Assembly: GCA_027920525.1 (NCBI GenBank)
Contig: CP115858.1
Span: forward strand, 4,794,346-4,858,345
DNA: 64,000 nt
Direction of reading: 5' to 3'
Origin: Chryseobacterium daecheongense
GTDB lineage: Bacteria > Bacteroidota > Bacteroidia > Flavobacteriales > Weeksellaceae
Of this stretch, positions 1-8,161 are shown piece by piece. Under the pieces are notes generated by a model. The model did no database searches. It had not been told where the DNA came from and worked only from the letters and a program-made list of their open reading frames with translations. Within the stretch, counting starts at the first letter, position 1. Every line of letters starts with the position of its first letter. The position numbers and the translations under genes are program-made.

Positions 1-181
1 GATGCTCCACCAAAAGCAAATGATTGGGTGTGGTAATATGTTCTTCAGCAGGTAAATCGCGGTTTTTTATTTTGGTATCAATGATATCTTTCATCAGTTT
101 TTCCTGATAGTCCCATGAGGACTGATAATCTCTTGTACCCAGATCTTCGAATTCTACTACTTTATTTTGATGTGTATTCAT
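1..181 (-). CDS. lipB: Lipoyl(octanoyl) transferase LipB, partial (N-terminus only)
   Basis: LipB transfers the octanoyl group from acyl carrier protein to lipoyl domains (2-oxoacid dehydrogenases, GcvH) in the cytoplasm. Only the first 60 codons are visible; the gene leaves the window at its left edge. The start ATG at 179-181 gives MNTHQNKVVEFEDLG, followed by RDYQSSWDYQEKLM and TPNHLLLVEH, the conserved block that precedes the active-site region. The catalytic residues are outside the window. It lies 75 bases downstream of trpA but has its own -7 box (TAAATTTG, minus strand, 242-249), so it probably has a separate promoter. The call rests on N-terminal similarity alone. Confidence 0.8.
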   Translation of the reverse strand, partial: MNTHQNKVVEFEDLGTRDYQSSWDYQEKLMKDIIDTKIKNRDLPAEEHITTPNHLLLVEH

Positions 182-241
182 AATGAGCGTCTGTCTTTTT
201 TTATGGTCCTGTGGAAAGACTTGTACCATTTTTTAGACATA

Positions 242-249
242 CAAATTTA
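242..249 (-). promoter_or_regulatory. Putative -7 box for lipB
   Basis: TAAATTTG on the minus strand matches the Bacteroidota -7 consensus TAnnTTTG, 60 bases upstream of the lipB start. No clear TTG -33 element is seen at the usual distance. Confidence 0.4.
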
Positions 250-256
250 GTGATTT

Positions 257-991
257 TTAATTCTTTATTGAATTTATAAAATCTATGGCATTATTTTTCC
301 AATCTTTATCCTGTAATAGAACATTAACGAATGCTGTTCCTATGATTCCGCCGTCTGCTTTTTCCGTTACACTTTCAAAATCTTTTTTCGATTTTATACC
401 AAAACCGATCATTACCGGATTTTTTAACTGAAGAAGAGATATCCGGGAAAGATAATCTTCATTTTTTAATACGGCATTTTCATTTCCTGTTGTGGATGAA
501 GAACTTACCGCATACAGAAACCCTGAGCTTAAAGAATCAAGATATAAGATCCTTTCGTCTGAGGTTTCAGGTGTGATCAGAAATGTGAAGTTGAGATGAT
601 ATTTCTTCAGGATTTGCTGATAATTCTTTTCAAATTCAATAGGAGGAAGATCAGGGATAATGAGTCCGGTAACACCACTTTCCGAGCATTCTTTGCAGAA
701 ATTTTCAAAACCAAAACTTAAAACCGGATTGATATATCCCATTAAAATAATAGGAATTTTAATTTCAGTTTTAATGGATTTCAGTTGTGATAGTAATTTC
801 TCAATGGTCATTCCATTTTCCAATGCAAGTTCATGTGCTTTCTGTATAATGGGACCGTCAGCAACCGGATCCGAATAAGGCATTCCGATTTCCATCATGT
901 CCGCACCGGCATCCTGTATGAGTTTTATAATATCTGCAGTATCTTCCAATTTAGGAATCCCTGCTGTGAAGTATATATTGAGTTTTTTCAT
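257..991 (-). CDS. trpA: Tryptophan synthase alpha subunit
   Basis: TrpA cleaves indole-3-glycerol phosphate to indole and glyceraldehyde 3-phosphate and passes indole to TrpB through the alpha2beta2 tunnel. It is a TIM barrel. Counting from the chosen start (MKKLNIYFTAGIP, 244 aa), Glu34 (MMEIGMPYSDP) and Asp45 match the two catalytic acids, and the phosphate-binding GFGIKSK stretch is present. An in-frame ATG 28 codons upstream (1075) exists, but that extension lies inside an intergenic inverted repeat and has no counterpart in the family, so the internal ATG at 989-991 is preferred. It is the last trp gene, separated from trpB by 122 bases, an unusually wide gap for this operon. Confidence 0.96.
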   Translation of the reverse strand: MKKLNIYFTAGIPKLEDTADIIKLIQDAGADMMEIGMPYSDPVADGPIIQKAHELALENGMTIEKLLSQLKSIKTEIKIPIILMGYINPVLSFGFENFCKECSESGVTGLIIPDLPPIEFEKNYQQILKKYHLNFTFLITPETSDERILYLDSLSSGFLYAVSSSSTTGNENAVLKNEDYLSRISLLQLKNPVMIGFGIKSKKDFESVTEKADGGIIGTAFVNVLLQDKDWKNNAIDFINSIKN

Positions 992-1009
992 TGGGTTTAT
1001 TGTATTTAT

Positions 1010-1088
1010 GTATTCATGTAAAATGTATTTATGATAAAAAGACGCATAATTTTCTTTAACAACTGTCAGAATCATTTTACATGAATAC
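1010..1088. repeat. 16-bp perfect inverted repeat with 47-base spacer between trpB and trpA
   Basis: GTATTCATGTAAAATG at 1010-1025 is exactly complementary to CATTTTACATGAATAC at 1073-1088. In the trp transcript it would form a long-loop hairpin between trpB and trpA. There is no U-run after it, so it does not look like a normal terminator. It could be an mRNA processing or stability element, or the remnant of a small inserted element. Confidence 0.6.
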
Positions 1089-1113
1089 TTTTTACATTTT
1101 ACAGATTAAAAAT

Positions 1114-2298
1114 TTAAAGATTAGCTAAATAAGTTTCCATATCCTTATCACCACGTCCGCTCAGGCAGATCACCACGATGTCATTTTCGTCGAATTTCTT
1201 TTTATCCAGGACGGCCAGGGCATGTGAGCTTTCAAGGGCAGGAATAATTCCTTCCAGTTTTGTGAGCTCAAAAGCTGATTTCAAGGCTTCATCATCGTTG
1301 ATGCTGAAAAATTCCGCACGCTTTTCCTTAAATAAATGAGCATGGAAAGGCCCGATCCCGGGATAATCCAAACCGGCAGAAATTGAATGGGGTTCGATTA
1401 CCTGACCGTCGCGGGTCTGCATGACAAGGCTTTTGCTTCCGTGTAAAACGCCTAAAGTTCCAAGAAAAGTGGTGGCCGCAGATTTTCCGGATTCCACACC
1501 GAAGCCTCCTGCTTCTGCCGCAATAATTTTTACATTTTCTTCTTCCACAAAATGGTAAAAAGTTCCTGCTGCGTTACTACCACCTCCTACGCAGGCAATC
1601 ACATAGTCAGGATTCTCTCTTCCTGTTTGTTCATGAAGCTGTTCCCTGATCTCTTTTGATATGACGCTTTGAAATCTTGCAACCAAATCGGGAAAGGGAT
1701 GAGGTCCCACAACGCTGCCTATAACATAATGAGTTGTCACTGGATTATTGATCCAATCTCTTAAGGCTTCATTTACTGCGTCTTTTAATGTTTTTGATCC
1801 CGAAGTTGCCGGAACTACTTCTGCACCCAGCATTTTCATTCTTGCTACATTCGGAGCCTGCCTCTGAATGTCAACTTCACCCATATAAACGATACATTTC
1901 AAACCAAGCAATGCGCAGGCGGTAGCAGTAGCAACGCCGTGTTGTCCGGCTCCGGTTTCTGCAATAATTCTGGTTTTTCCCAATCGTTTTGCCAGTAAAA
2001 CCTGGCCCAGTGCGTTATTGATCTTGTGTGCACCGGTATGGTTAAGATCTTCTCTTTTCAGATAAATGTTCGTTTTGTACTGGTTGCTCAGATTTTTGGC
2101 AAAATAAAGAGGAGTAGCACGCCCTACATAATTTTTCAGTAAATCCTGATATTCTGCCTGAAACTCCTCAGATTCTATAATTTCAAGATAGTTTTTTTGA
2201 AGCTCTTCTACATTTGGATAAAGCATTTCAGGGATAAAAGCTCCTCCGAATTCTCCATAATATCCATTTTGATCAGGGTTTTTATAATTCATTTTCAT
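1114..2298 (-). CDS. trpB: Tryptophan synthase beta subunit
   Basis: TrpB is the PLP enzyme that condenses indole with L-serine to give tryptophan. The 394-aa length is normal. The N-terminus [20 protein letters not shown] is the standard TrpB opening; the PLP lysine is Lys92 in [18 protein letters not shown]; the phosphate-binding loop GGGSNAAG and the C-terminal [10 protein letters not shown] are present. It is the catalytic type-1 TrpB expected beside trpA. It starts 5 bases after the stop of the GNAT-like gene upstream, so it is in the same operon. Confidence 0.98.
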   Translation of the reverse strand: MKMNYKNPDQNGYYGEFGGAFIPEMLYPNVEELQKNYLEIIESEEFQAEYQDLLKNYVGRATPLYFAKNLSNQYKTNIYLKREDLNHTGAHKINNALGQVLLAKRLGKTRIIAETGAGQHGVATATACALLGLKCIVYMGEVDIQRQAPNVARMKMLGAEVVPATSGSKTLKDAVNEALRDWINNPVTTHYVIGSVVGPHPFPDLVARFQSVISKEIREQLHEQTGRENPDYVIACVGGGSNAAGTFYHFVEEENVKIIAAEAGGFGVESGKSAATTFLGTLGVLHGSKSLVMQTRDGQVIEPHSISAGLDYPGIGPFHAHLFKEKRAEFFSINDDEALKSAFELTKLEGIIPALESSHALAVLDKKKFDENDIVVICLSGRGDKDMETYLANL

Positions 2299-2303
2299 TG
2301 TTG

Positions 2304-2843
2304 TTATTGTATTAAATAAGCAGTTTTTTCTGAATCAAGCTGCTTGAAAAGATTTCTATTTTCTTCAGACAAATGGATGATCAGGATGTCATCATCTTCA
2401 GAACTGATCCAGTGATCATCTTCCTGCTCCAGAATTTTTTTTGCTTTATCGTATAATATATCAATTTTGCACTTTTCATAAAAGGGGCGCAAATCGGAAA
2501 TACAGAATCCAATAACCTGCAGGTCCCTCTCAGTAACATTTTCTGCTGAAAGCTTCAGCAATTGGCTGCCATAGCCATGTCCTTTTTGTGCAGAAACAAA
2601 GCCCACCATTTCTGTATAAGAATGTAGATTTCCCGATATCTTTAATGTAAAATCGAAATTCAGACGCAATACAGATTTGATATTTCCATCAGTGTCCAGT
2701 AATAAATGAAATTCAGAATTTTTAAATAGCTGTCTGAAATCATCAGCTTTCATACCTGTCCATTCCTTGTTTTCCCAAAGCTTTATTATTACTCCTATTT
2801 CCTGTATGGTAAGCTGTTCCGAATTTTTAATGTGGTACGTCAT
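2304..2843 (-). CDS. GNAT-like acetyltransferase inside the trp operon
   Basis: This 179-aa protein looks like a GCN5-related N-acetyltransferase. Around residues 78-100 a beta-strand-rich segment leads to [17 protein letters not shown], which resembles the acetyl-CoA pyrophosphate-binding motif A (Q/R-x-x-G-x-G/A), and the C-terminal part has FYEKCKI, as in GNAT motif B. The substrate cannot be told. It sits between trpF and trpB, overlaps the preceding gene by 17 bases and ends 5 bases before trpB, so it must be co-transcribed and probably translationally coupled with the trp genes. Whether it acts in tryptophan metabolism is unknown. The family call is moderate. Confidence 0.65.
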   Translation of the reverse strand: MTYHIKNSEQLTIQEIGVIIKLWENKEWTGMKADDFRQLFKNSEFHLLLDTDGNIKSVLRLNFDFTLKISGNLHSYTEMVGFVSAQKGHGYGSQLLKLSAENVTERDLQVIGFCISDLRPFYEKCKIDILYDKAKKILEQEDDHWISSEDDDILIIHLSEENRNLFKQLDSEKTAYLIQ

Positions 2844-3348
2844 GGTTCAGGGTATTTAGATAGGACAGATTATGATCGAATTGCTGTCTTGTTATTTGTT
2901 TATTCTGGTACAGGTATTTTATTTTACTTGAAATGCTGATCAGGGTTTCGATATCTAGCTTTGAACGATACATTTTAAAGATCAGTTCCAGGTTATCCAG
3001 CAAATAATAAGAATCCAGTTTTTCATAAGATAAGAATATCTTAAAATAGATTTTTCCCAGGTCATAATTAACATTAGCTTTGACCGTATTTTCCATCAGT
3101 TTATCCGCAATTATTACCAAATGATATCCATCCCATAAATGAATGGTTTCAAAAAAATACTCAATATCATCTTCATTAAAATCCTTAATGATACTTATAA
3201 ATATGGATAATAAACCACCCATTTCCCAGAAGTCTGTGGTGCTGTCATTTTCACATATGAAATCATGCAGTTTTTTTACCCTTTCATTCTCAAACCTCGG
3301 TGGGAATAAAGTTTTATAGAACTGTTTTTTCAATGATTGTATATTCAT
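2827..3348 (-). CDS. Hypothetical protein inside the trp operon
   Basis: A 173-aa cytoplasmic protein of no recognised family. It is rich in Leu, Ile, Tyr and Asp, with no signal peptide or clear membrane segment, and looks mostly alpha-helical (for example NVNYDLGKIYFKIFLSYEKLDSYY in two adjoining helices). It overlaps trpF by 4 bases upstream (ATGA type) and the GNAT-like gene by 17 bases downstream, so it is firmly embedded in the trp transcript. Together with the acetyltransferase it forms a two-gene insertion between trpF and trpB. I can infer co-expression but not function. Confidence 0.7.
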   Translation of the reverse strand: MNIQSLKKQFYKTLFPPRFENERVKKLHDFICENDSTTDFWEMGGLLSIFISIIKDFNEDDIEYFFETIHLWDGYHLVIIADKLMENTVKANVNYDLGKIYFKIFLSYEKLDSYYLLDNLELIFKMYRSKLDIETLISISSKIKYLYQNKQITRQQFDHNLSYLNTLNHDVPH

Positions 3349-4001
3349 AAGGATGAGATTAATGGGTTTGACTTAAATACTTTAATTTTCTCTACATCTT
3401 TAATTCCTGGTCCGGTTTCAAATTTTGAATTGATATCCAAGGCAAAAGGTTTCTGATCCAATATTTTGATACCTTTTATATTCTGTTCTGAAATGCCTCC
3501 GCTCAGCAGGTAGGGAACATTTATTTTGATATCATTTAACAGCGACCAGTCAAACTGTTTCCCAGTTCCTCCAAATGATTGACTATCCGTATCAAATAAC
3601 AAATAATCAATAACGGATTGTATCCGGTCAATTTTAGAAGAAAGATGTCCCATTGTTTCACCAATCCTTAAGGCTTTGATTATTTTTACTTCCGGATCTG
3701 TTTTTTGTTTTAATACCTTAATATATTCATCACTTTCATCACCGTGCAGCTGAATAAAATTAAGCTCAGCTTTTTGAGTAATATCCACTACATTTTCTAT
3801 ATCCTCGTTCACGAAAACTCCTACCTTTCCTTTGTGAATGATTTTCGAAATATCATCTAAACTTAAACGATTAAGTGCATACCGCGGCGATTTTTTGTAG
3901 AATATAAATCCTATAAAATCAATATTCATGGAAATTAATTCCAGAATTTGATCAGGCAGTGTAAGACCACATACTTTTATTTGTAGCTGCTGGTTCATCA
4001 C
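3345..4001 (-). CDS. trpF: Phosphoribosylanthranilate isomerase
   Basis: TrpF catalyses the Amadori rearrangement of N-(5-phosphoribosyl)anthranilate to CdRP, the third pathway step. It is a single TIM barrel of 218 aa. The catalytic Cys11 is in KVCGLT, the opening signature of the family; FIGFIFYKKSPRY, QLHGDE, LLFDTDSQSFGGTGKQFDW and the late barrel segment LLSGGISEQNI with ALDINSKFETGPGIKD (general-acid Asp) are all present. It is a separate gene, not fused to trpC as in enteric bacteria. It overlaps trpC by 4 bases and the next gene by 4 bases. Confidence 0.97.
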   Translation of the reverse strand: MMNQQLQIKVCGLTLPDQILELISMNIDFIGFIFYKKSPRYALNRLSLDDISKIIHKGKVGVFVNEDIENVVDITQKAELNFIQLHGDESDEYIKVLKQKTDPEVKIIKALRIGETMGHLSSKIDRIQSVIDYLLFDTDSQSFGGTGKQFDWSLLNDIKINVPYLLSGGISEQNIKGIKILDQKPFALDINSKFETGPGIKDVEKIKVFKSNPLISSL

Positions 4002-4780
4002 GATAGGTTTATATGGTTGATGAATTCTTTAAAGGCTTTGGCAGGATCTTCATTCTTCATAAAATATTCACCCATTAAGAATCCGTCGAAACCCTTTTCT
4101 TTCAGGTAACTGAAATCCTCAATACTGTAAATTCCACTTTCAGCAACAGATAAAGTTTGTTCAGGCAGTTGATTTTTTAATCGGACAGAATGTTGAAGAT
4201 CTACTTTAAAATCTTTTAGGTTTCTGTTATTAATTCCTACCAGATCAATATCTGGATGGAAGTGTTGCAATTCTTCTTCTGTATGGATTTCCAGTAAAAC
4301 TTCCAATCCCAGTTCGTGTGATAAATGGGTGAACTCCAGAACCTGTGATGGTGAAAGACAGGCGGCAATCAGTAAAATAACATCCGCACCCATATTTTTA
4401 GCCTCATAGAACTGATATTCGTCGATCATGAAATCTTTCCTGAGAACGGGCGTTTTAATTTGACTTCTGAGATCCATAATATCTTTAAAACTACCACCAA
4501 AAAAATCGGTGTCGGTAAGTATTGAAATTCCGCTTGCTCCAAAATTCTCATAAGCAGACACTACTTCAAAAGGAGAAACCTTATCATTAATTACTCCCTT
4601 TGAAGGAGATTGTCTTTTAAATTCAGCGATTATTCCGCTTTTCTCTTTAAGGGAAGATTTTAAAGAAGCGGTTTTTCTTTCAAAAAAAGCAGAATCCTTT
4701 AATTCTTCTACAGAAACATTTGCTTTTGAAAAATTAACTTCTTCTTTTTTTCTCGATATAATTTTATCTAATATGGTCAT
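3998..4780 (-). CDS. trpC: Indole-3-glycerol phosphate synthase
   Basis: TrpC closes and decarboxylates CdRP to indole-3-glycerol phosphate. The 260-aa protein is a monofunctional TIM barrel. Seen: IIAEFKRQSPSKG with the catalytic Glu53 and Lys55, PVLRKDFMID with the second catalytic Lys, LEVLLEIHTEEEL, VGINNRNLKDFKVD and SVAESGI for phosphate binding. It overlaps trpF by 4 bases and follows trpD after 60 bases. Start chosen at MTILDKIISRKKEEV, the usual N-terminus of the family. Confidence 0.97.
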   Translation of the reverse strand: MTILDKIISRKKEEVNFSKANVSVEELKDSAFFERKTASLKSSLKEKSGIIAEFKRQSPSKGVINDKVSPFEVVSAYENFGASGISILTDTDFFGGSFKDIMDLRSQIKTPVLRKDFMIDEYQFYEAKNMGADVILLIAACLSPSQVLEFTHLSHELGLEVLLEIHTEEELQHFHPDIDLVGINNRNLKDFKVDLQHSVRLKNQLPEQTLSVAESGIYSIEDFSYLKEKGFDGFLMGEYFMKNEDPAKAFKEFINHINLS

Positions 4781-4840
4781 TTATTGTGTGTTTTTATATT
4801 TCCTGAAACTAATTAATTCTATTCAAAACCTCAAAATGCA

Positions 4841-5869
4841 TTATTCTAATAACAGTTCCAGGCTTCTCAATGCTTTTCCGCCATGTAAACTTTCCTGTGC
4901 CAAAAGGAGGCAATCATCATAGGAACCGAATTTTTCCGTATGATAAAGTGCTACCGCAGCATTCGCTAAAACAACGGCATTTTGAGAATCTGTTCCCTTT
5001 CCTTCCAAAATATTCCTGAAGATTCTTGCTGCTTCCTGAATGGTTTTACCTGCCTGGATACTTTCAGGACTTACCGGATCGAATCCCAGATCTTCAGAAG
5101 AATAAATATTTTCACCTTTTTTGGTTATAATTTTACTGTCATGGGTAAGGCTGATCTCATCATATCCATCCAGGCCATGAACCAGGACGAACTCCTGAGG
5201 TTCTTTTTGTAAAAGATATTGATAAATCCTTGCGATTTCCAGGTTGTATACTCCGATCACAGAAAATTTTGGTTTTGCCGGATTTACCAATGGACCTAAT
5301 AGGTTGAAAAAGGTTCTTAGCCCCAGTGATTTCCTCAATGCTCCAACAGACTGAAGGGCAGGATGGAAGTAAGGAGCATGTAAAAAGCAGATATTCGCTT
5401 TCTCCAGATCTCTGTTCAGCTTATCAGAATCATTATTCATCTGATAACCCAGCTCTTCCAAAACATTTGAAGAACCGGTAACAGCTGAGGCTCCATAATT
5501 TCCATGTTTTGTTACGCTTTGTCCTGCTCCGGCAATGACAAAACCGGCCAGCGTTGAAATATTGATCGTGTTTTTGCCATCACCTCCCGTTCCTACGATA
5601 TCTAAAGCATCACTGGCATCAAGGTTTACAGGAACTGCCATTTGCAATAATGCTTCCCTGAAGCCTTCCAGCTCTCTCAATGTAATATTGCGCATCAGGA
5701 AAACGCTCATAAAAGCAGTGACTTCCGTTGAATTGAATTTATTCTGGGCAATTTCAATCATGATCGCTTTGGCCTCAGATTTAGATAAGGTATGATGATT
5801 GAATAAATATTGCAGGATCTCTTTCATTTGAGGTGTTTTTATTGTTGAGGGAATATCTTGTGTTTTCAA
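4841..5869 (-). CDS. trpD: Anthranilate phosphoribosyltransferase
   Basis: TrpD transfers phosphoribosyl from PRPP to anthranilate. Of 342 aa, residues 93-98 give the PRPP-binding GTGGDG motif (DIVGTGGDGKNTINIST), followed by KHGNYGASAVTGSSNVLEELG, which binds anthranilate, and RTFFNLLGPLVNPA. The length is normal and it is not fused to trpG. The start codon overlaps the trpG stop by 4 bases, consistent with translational coupling of trpG and trpD. Confidence 0.97.
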   Translation of the reverse strand: MKTQDIPSTIKTPQMKEILQYLFNHHTLSKSEAKAIMIEIAQNKFNSTEVTAFMSVFLMRNITLRELEGFREALLQMAVPVNLDASDALDIVGTGGDGKNTINISTLAGFVIAGAGQSVTKHGNYGASAVTGSSNVLEELGYQMNNDSDKLNRDLEKANICFLHAPYFHPALQSVGALRKSLGLRTFFNLLGPLVNPAKPKFSVIGVYNLEIARIYQYLLQKEPQEFVLVHGLDGYDEISLTHDSKIITKKGENIYSSEDLGFDPVSPESIQAGKTIQEAARIFRNILEGKGTDSQNAVVLANAAVALYHTEKFGSYDDCLLLAQESLHGGKALRSLELLLE

Positions 5870-6465
5870 TGTAATAAGAAATTTTTAATGATAACTTCTC
5901 CGTCCGGAGTTAAAATACTTTCAGGATGAAACTGGACACCATGTACATCATAGGTTTTATGTTGCAGGGCCATGATCATTCCATCTTTATCTACGGCAGT
6001 GATCTCCAGTTCTTCGGGGAACTGATCGGGATCCACAGCCCAGCTGTGGTATCTTCCTACTTCCATTCCTGATGACAGGTTTTGGAAAAGTTTGGTTTTT
6101 TCTTTCACCAGCTCTGTGGTGGTTGCCACACCATGAAAAATTTCTGAAAGATTAATCAGTCTTCCTCCGAAAGCCTCAGCAATGGCCTGCTGCCCCAGAC
6201 AAACTCCGAGAATGCTTTTAGTAGGAGCATATTTCCTGATCAGATCAAGTAATATACCGGACTCCTCAGGTATTCCGGGACCTGGAGACAAAATGATCTT
6301 ATCATACTTTTCCACTTCTTCCAGGCTGATTTCATCATTCCGATAGATATCCACTTTCTGGTTTAGAATTCTTTCAATAATCTGAACCAGATTATAGGTA
6401 AAGCTATCGTAATTATCAAATACTAAAACTTTAGCTGTTAATTGGGTTTTTATATTTTCGTTCAT
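5866..6465 (-). CDS. trpG: Anthranilate synthase component II (glutamine amidotransferase)
   Basis: TrpG hydrolyses glutamine and channels ammonia to TrpE. It is a class I amidotransferase of 199 aa with the triad visible: Cys89 in ILGVCLGQQAIAEAF, and His180 and Glu182 in GVQFHPESILTPDG; the oxyanion-loop PGPGIPEESG is present. An N-terminal MNENIKTQLTAK extension of about 12 residues precedes the usual VLVFDNYDSFTYNL start. It starts 10 bases after trpE. A PabA role in folate synthesis cannot be excluded for this subunit, as some bacteria share it. Confidence 0.95.
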   Translation of the reverse strand: MNENIKTQLTAKVLVFDNYDSFTYNLVQIIERILNQKVDIYRNDEISLEEVEKYDKIILSPGPGIPEESGILLDLIRKYAPTKSILGVCLGQQAIAEAFGGRLINLSEIFHGVATTTELVKEKTKLFQNLSSGMEVGRYHSWAVDPDQFPEELEITAVDKDGMIMALQHKTYDVHGVQFHPESILTPDGEVIIKNFLLH

Positions 6466-6475
6466 CTTATTTAAA

Positions 6476-7897
6476 TTAGTATTTGAGTTTATCTGCCTTT
6501 TCTACAGCTTTCTTGAGTGCGTTAAGCTTATTGTTGACTTCCTGAAGTTCACTTTCAGGATTGGATTTGGCCACCAGTCCTGCACCGGCCTGATAAAAAA
6601 GAGTATTGTTTTTACTTAAAAAGGTTCTGATCATAATAGCCTGGTTGCAGCTTCCGTTCAGACCTACCATTCCGATACAGCCTCCATAGTAACCCCGGGA
6701 ATCCTTCTCGTATTGATTGATCAATTGAAGGGCTTTATGCTTAGGGGCACCACTTAAAGTCCCCTGAGGAAAGGTAGAAGCAACCACTTCAAAAGGATTG
6801 GTATTTTCCGGTAATTCCGATGTTACTTCACTTACCATATGAATAACGTGAGAAAAAAGTTGGATTTCCTTTAACTTTGTTACCGTTACATTTCTTCCCA
6901 TTTTTCCCAGATCATTTCTTGCCAGGTCTACCAGCATAGTATGTTCAGCATTTTCCTTGGGATCATTTTTTAATTCTTCTATAGATTGAAGATCTACATC
7001 AAAGTTTCCGGTTCTTTTAAAAGTTCCCGCAATAGGATGGATGATGGCCTTATGATCTTTAATAATCAGTTGGCTCTCGGGGCTCGATCCGAATAATTTG
7101 TAATCTCCGTAATCGAAAAAGAACAGATAAGGAGAAGGATTGATATTTCTTAAAGCACGGTATACATTGAATTCGTCACCCAGAAACTTTTGTTCGAATC
7201 TTCTGCTCAATACCAATTGAAAAACGTCTCCCCGCATGCAGTGTTTTTGAGCCGTTTTAACCAGTTCCAGATATTCTTCATCAGAAATATTTGAGGTTTC
7301 TTCACCCGTTTTCTCAAAAGGGTAGACTACTGAGCTTTTATTTTTTATTAAATTTTCTAAAGTATAAAGTTCTGATTTGATCCCCTCGATTTGATTTTCG
7401 ATAAAATGCATTTCATCATTGTAATGATTGATTGCAATAACGTACTGGTATAATCTGTATCTCACAAGGGGAATTTCAACCTCCGGGCTTTGTGCTTTAA
7501 AATTGATATTTTCGAAAAACTGAACCGCCTCAAAGCTGGTGTATCCGAAAAGGTTTTGTGCTGTTTCTTCAATGGGATCCGTTGTTTTTTCACATTCAAA
7601 AACAGAAGAAAAGTCATGCAAGATATCTGCGATCTTATGATCAATGATAAACTGTTTTACAGGTTCTGAATTGGGAAACTTAACCTCGAATTCATTAAGG
7701 TTCTTAACCTCAATTCCTGCTATGGCATTTATGGCGATAAATGAAAAATTATTATCTATGTTTTTAGAATCCGAGCTTTCTAAAAGAATGGTGTCCCTGA
7801 ACTTGTCACGGATCTGCAGATAAATATTCATGGGAGTCTGAAGATCTCCCAGTGTTTTCTTTGATACGGTTTTTACCTTTATATTCTTATTAAACAT
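6476..7897 (-). CDS. trpE: Anthranilate synthase component I
   Basis: TrpE converts chorismate plus ammonia to anthranilate, the committed step. The 473-aa protein has LLES at residues 38-41, the tryptophan feedback-binding motif, and the C-terminal chorismate-binding domain with FQLVLSRRFEQ, PSPYLFFFDYGDYKLFGSSPE, HPIAGTFKRTG, DLARNDLGK, PQGTLSGAPK and FYQAGAGLVAKSNPESE. The LLES motif argues for TrpE rather than PabB. It is the first structural gene, preceded by the leader peptide and attenuator, so it should be controlled both by feedback inhibition and by transcription attenuation. Confidence 0.97.
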   Translation of the reverse strand: MFNKNIKVKTVSKKTLGDLQTPMNIYLQIRDKFRDTILLESSDSKNIDNNFSFIAINAIAGIEVKNLNEFEVKFPNSEPVKQFIIDHKIADILHDFSSVFECEKTTDPIEETAQNLFGYTSFEAVQFFENINFKAQSPEVEIPLVRYRLYQYVIAINHYNDEMHFIENQIEGIKSELYTLENLIKNKSSVVYPFEKTGEETSNISDEEYLELVKTAQKHCMRGDVFQLVLSRRFEQKFLGDEFNVYRALRNINPSPYLFFFDYGDYKLFGSSPESQLIIKDHKAIIHPIAGTFKRTGNFDVDLQSIEELKNDPKENAEHTMLVDLARNDLGKMGRNVTVTKLKEIQLFSHVIHMVSEVTSELPENTNPFEVVASTFPQGTLSGAPKHKALQLINQYEKDSRGYYGGCIGMVGLNGSCNQAIMIRTFLSKNNTLFYQAGAGLVAKSNPESELQEVNNKLNALKKAVEKADKLKY

Positions 7898-7930
7898 TTG
7901 ATGTTTTTATTTTTGTTTGAGATTAAATAA

Positions 7931-7966
7931 TAAAAAAAAGACTTCAACGGAATCCGTCAAAGTCTT
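7931..7966 (-). terminator. trp attenuator (intrinsic terminator in the leader)
   Basis: On the minus strand AGACTTTGACGG (7965 to 7954), loop ATT, CCGTTGAAGTCT (7950 to 7939) forms a 12-bp stem with two G-U pairs, followed directly by a run of T. It ends 34 bases before trpE and lies after the leader peptide, which is the arrangement of a transcription attenuator. A segment within the leader ORF (minus strand 8040-8031, CGTCGGGTCT) can pair with the 5' arm with one bulge and could act as antiterminator when the ribosome stalls at the Trp codons. Confidence 0.88.
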
Positions 7967-8008
7967 GATATTTTGTTTATCTTATTTTATTGCAAAGCAG
8001 CTTAACAA

Positions 8009-8086
8009 TTAGCAATACGATAATCCTTTCAGACCCGACGAAGAGTTTGAAAGCCACCACCAAAAATTATTGCTCGTATTAAACAT
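8009..8086 (-). CDS. trpL: trp operon leader peptide (25 aa, three consecutive Trp)
   Basis: A 25-codon ORF upstream of trpE on the minus strand reads MFNTSNNFWWWLSNSSS followed by GLKGLSYC and TAA. Three consecutive TGG codons (8054-8062) in so short an ORF, placed between a consensus promoter and an intrinsic terminator before trpE, are the hallmark of ribosome-mediated attenuation. The ATG is only 4 bases downstream of the -7 box, so the transcript may start at or next to the start codon (a leaderless leader peptide). The peptide itself need have no function. Confidence 0.88.
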   Translation of the reverse strand: MFNTSNNFWWWLSNSSSGLKGLSYC

Positions 8087-8090
8087 GGCA

Positions 8091-8118
8091 CAAATGTAAA
8101 AATTTTTTTTAATATCAA
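8091..8118 (-). promoter_or_regulatory. trp operon promoter (TTG-N17-TACATTTG)
   Basis: Minus strand: TTG at 8118-8116, a 17-base spacer, then TACATTTG at 8098-8091. This is an exact match to the known flavobacterial housekeeping consensus TTG-N17-TAnnTTTG. Transcription should begin near 8087-8083, at the leader-peptide ATG (8086). Confidence 0.8.
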
Positions 8119-8161
8119 AACCAAAAAAGAATAAAATTAAAAAAACTTAAGATAAAATTAA

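Noticed and set aside
992..1075. 28-codon N-terminal extension of trpA
   Set aside because: It lies in the inverted-repeat gap and has no TrpA-like sequence; the internal ATG gives the normal TrpA start.
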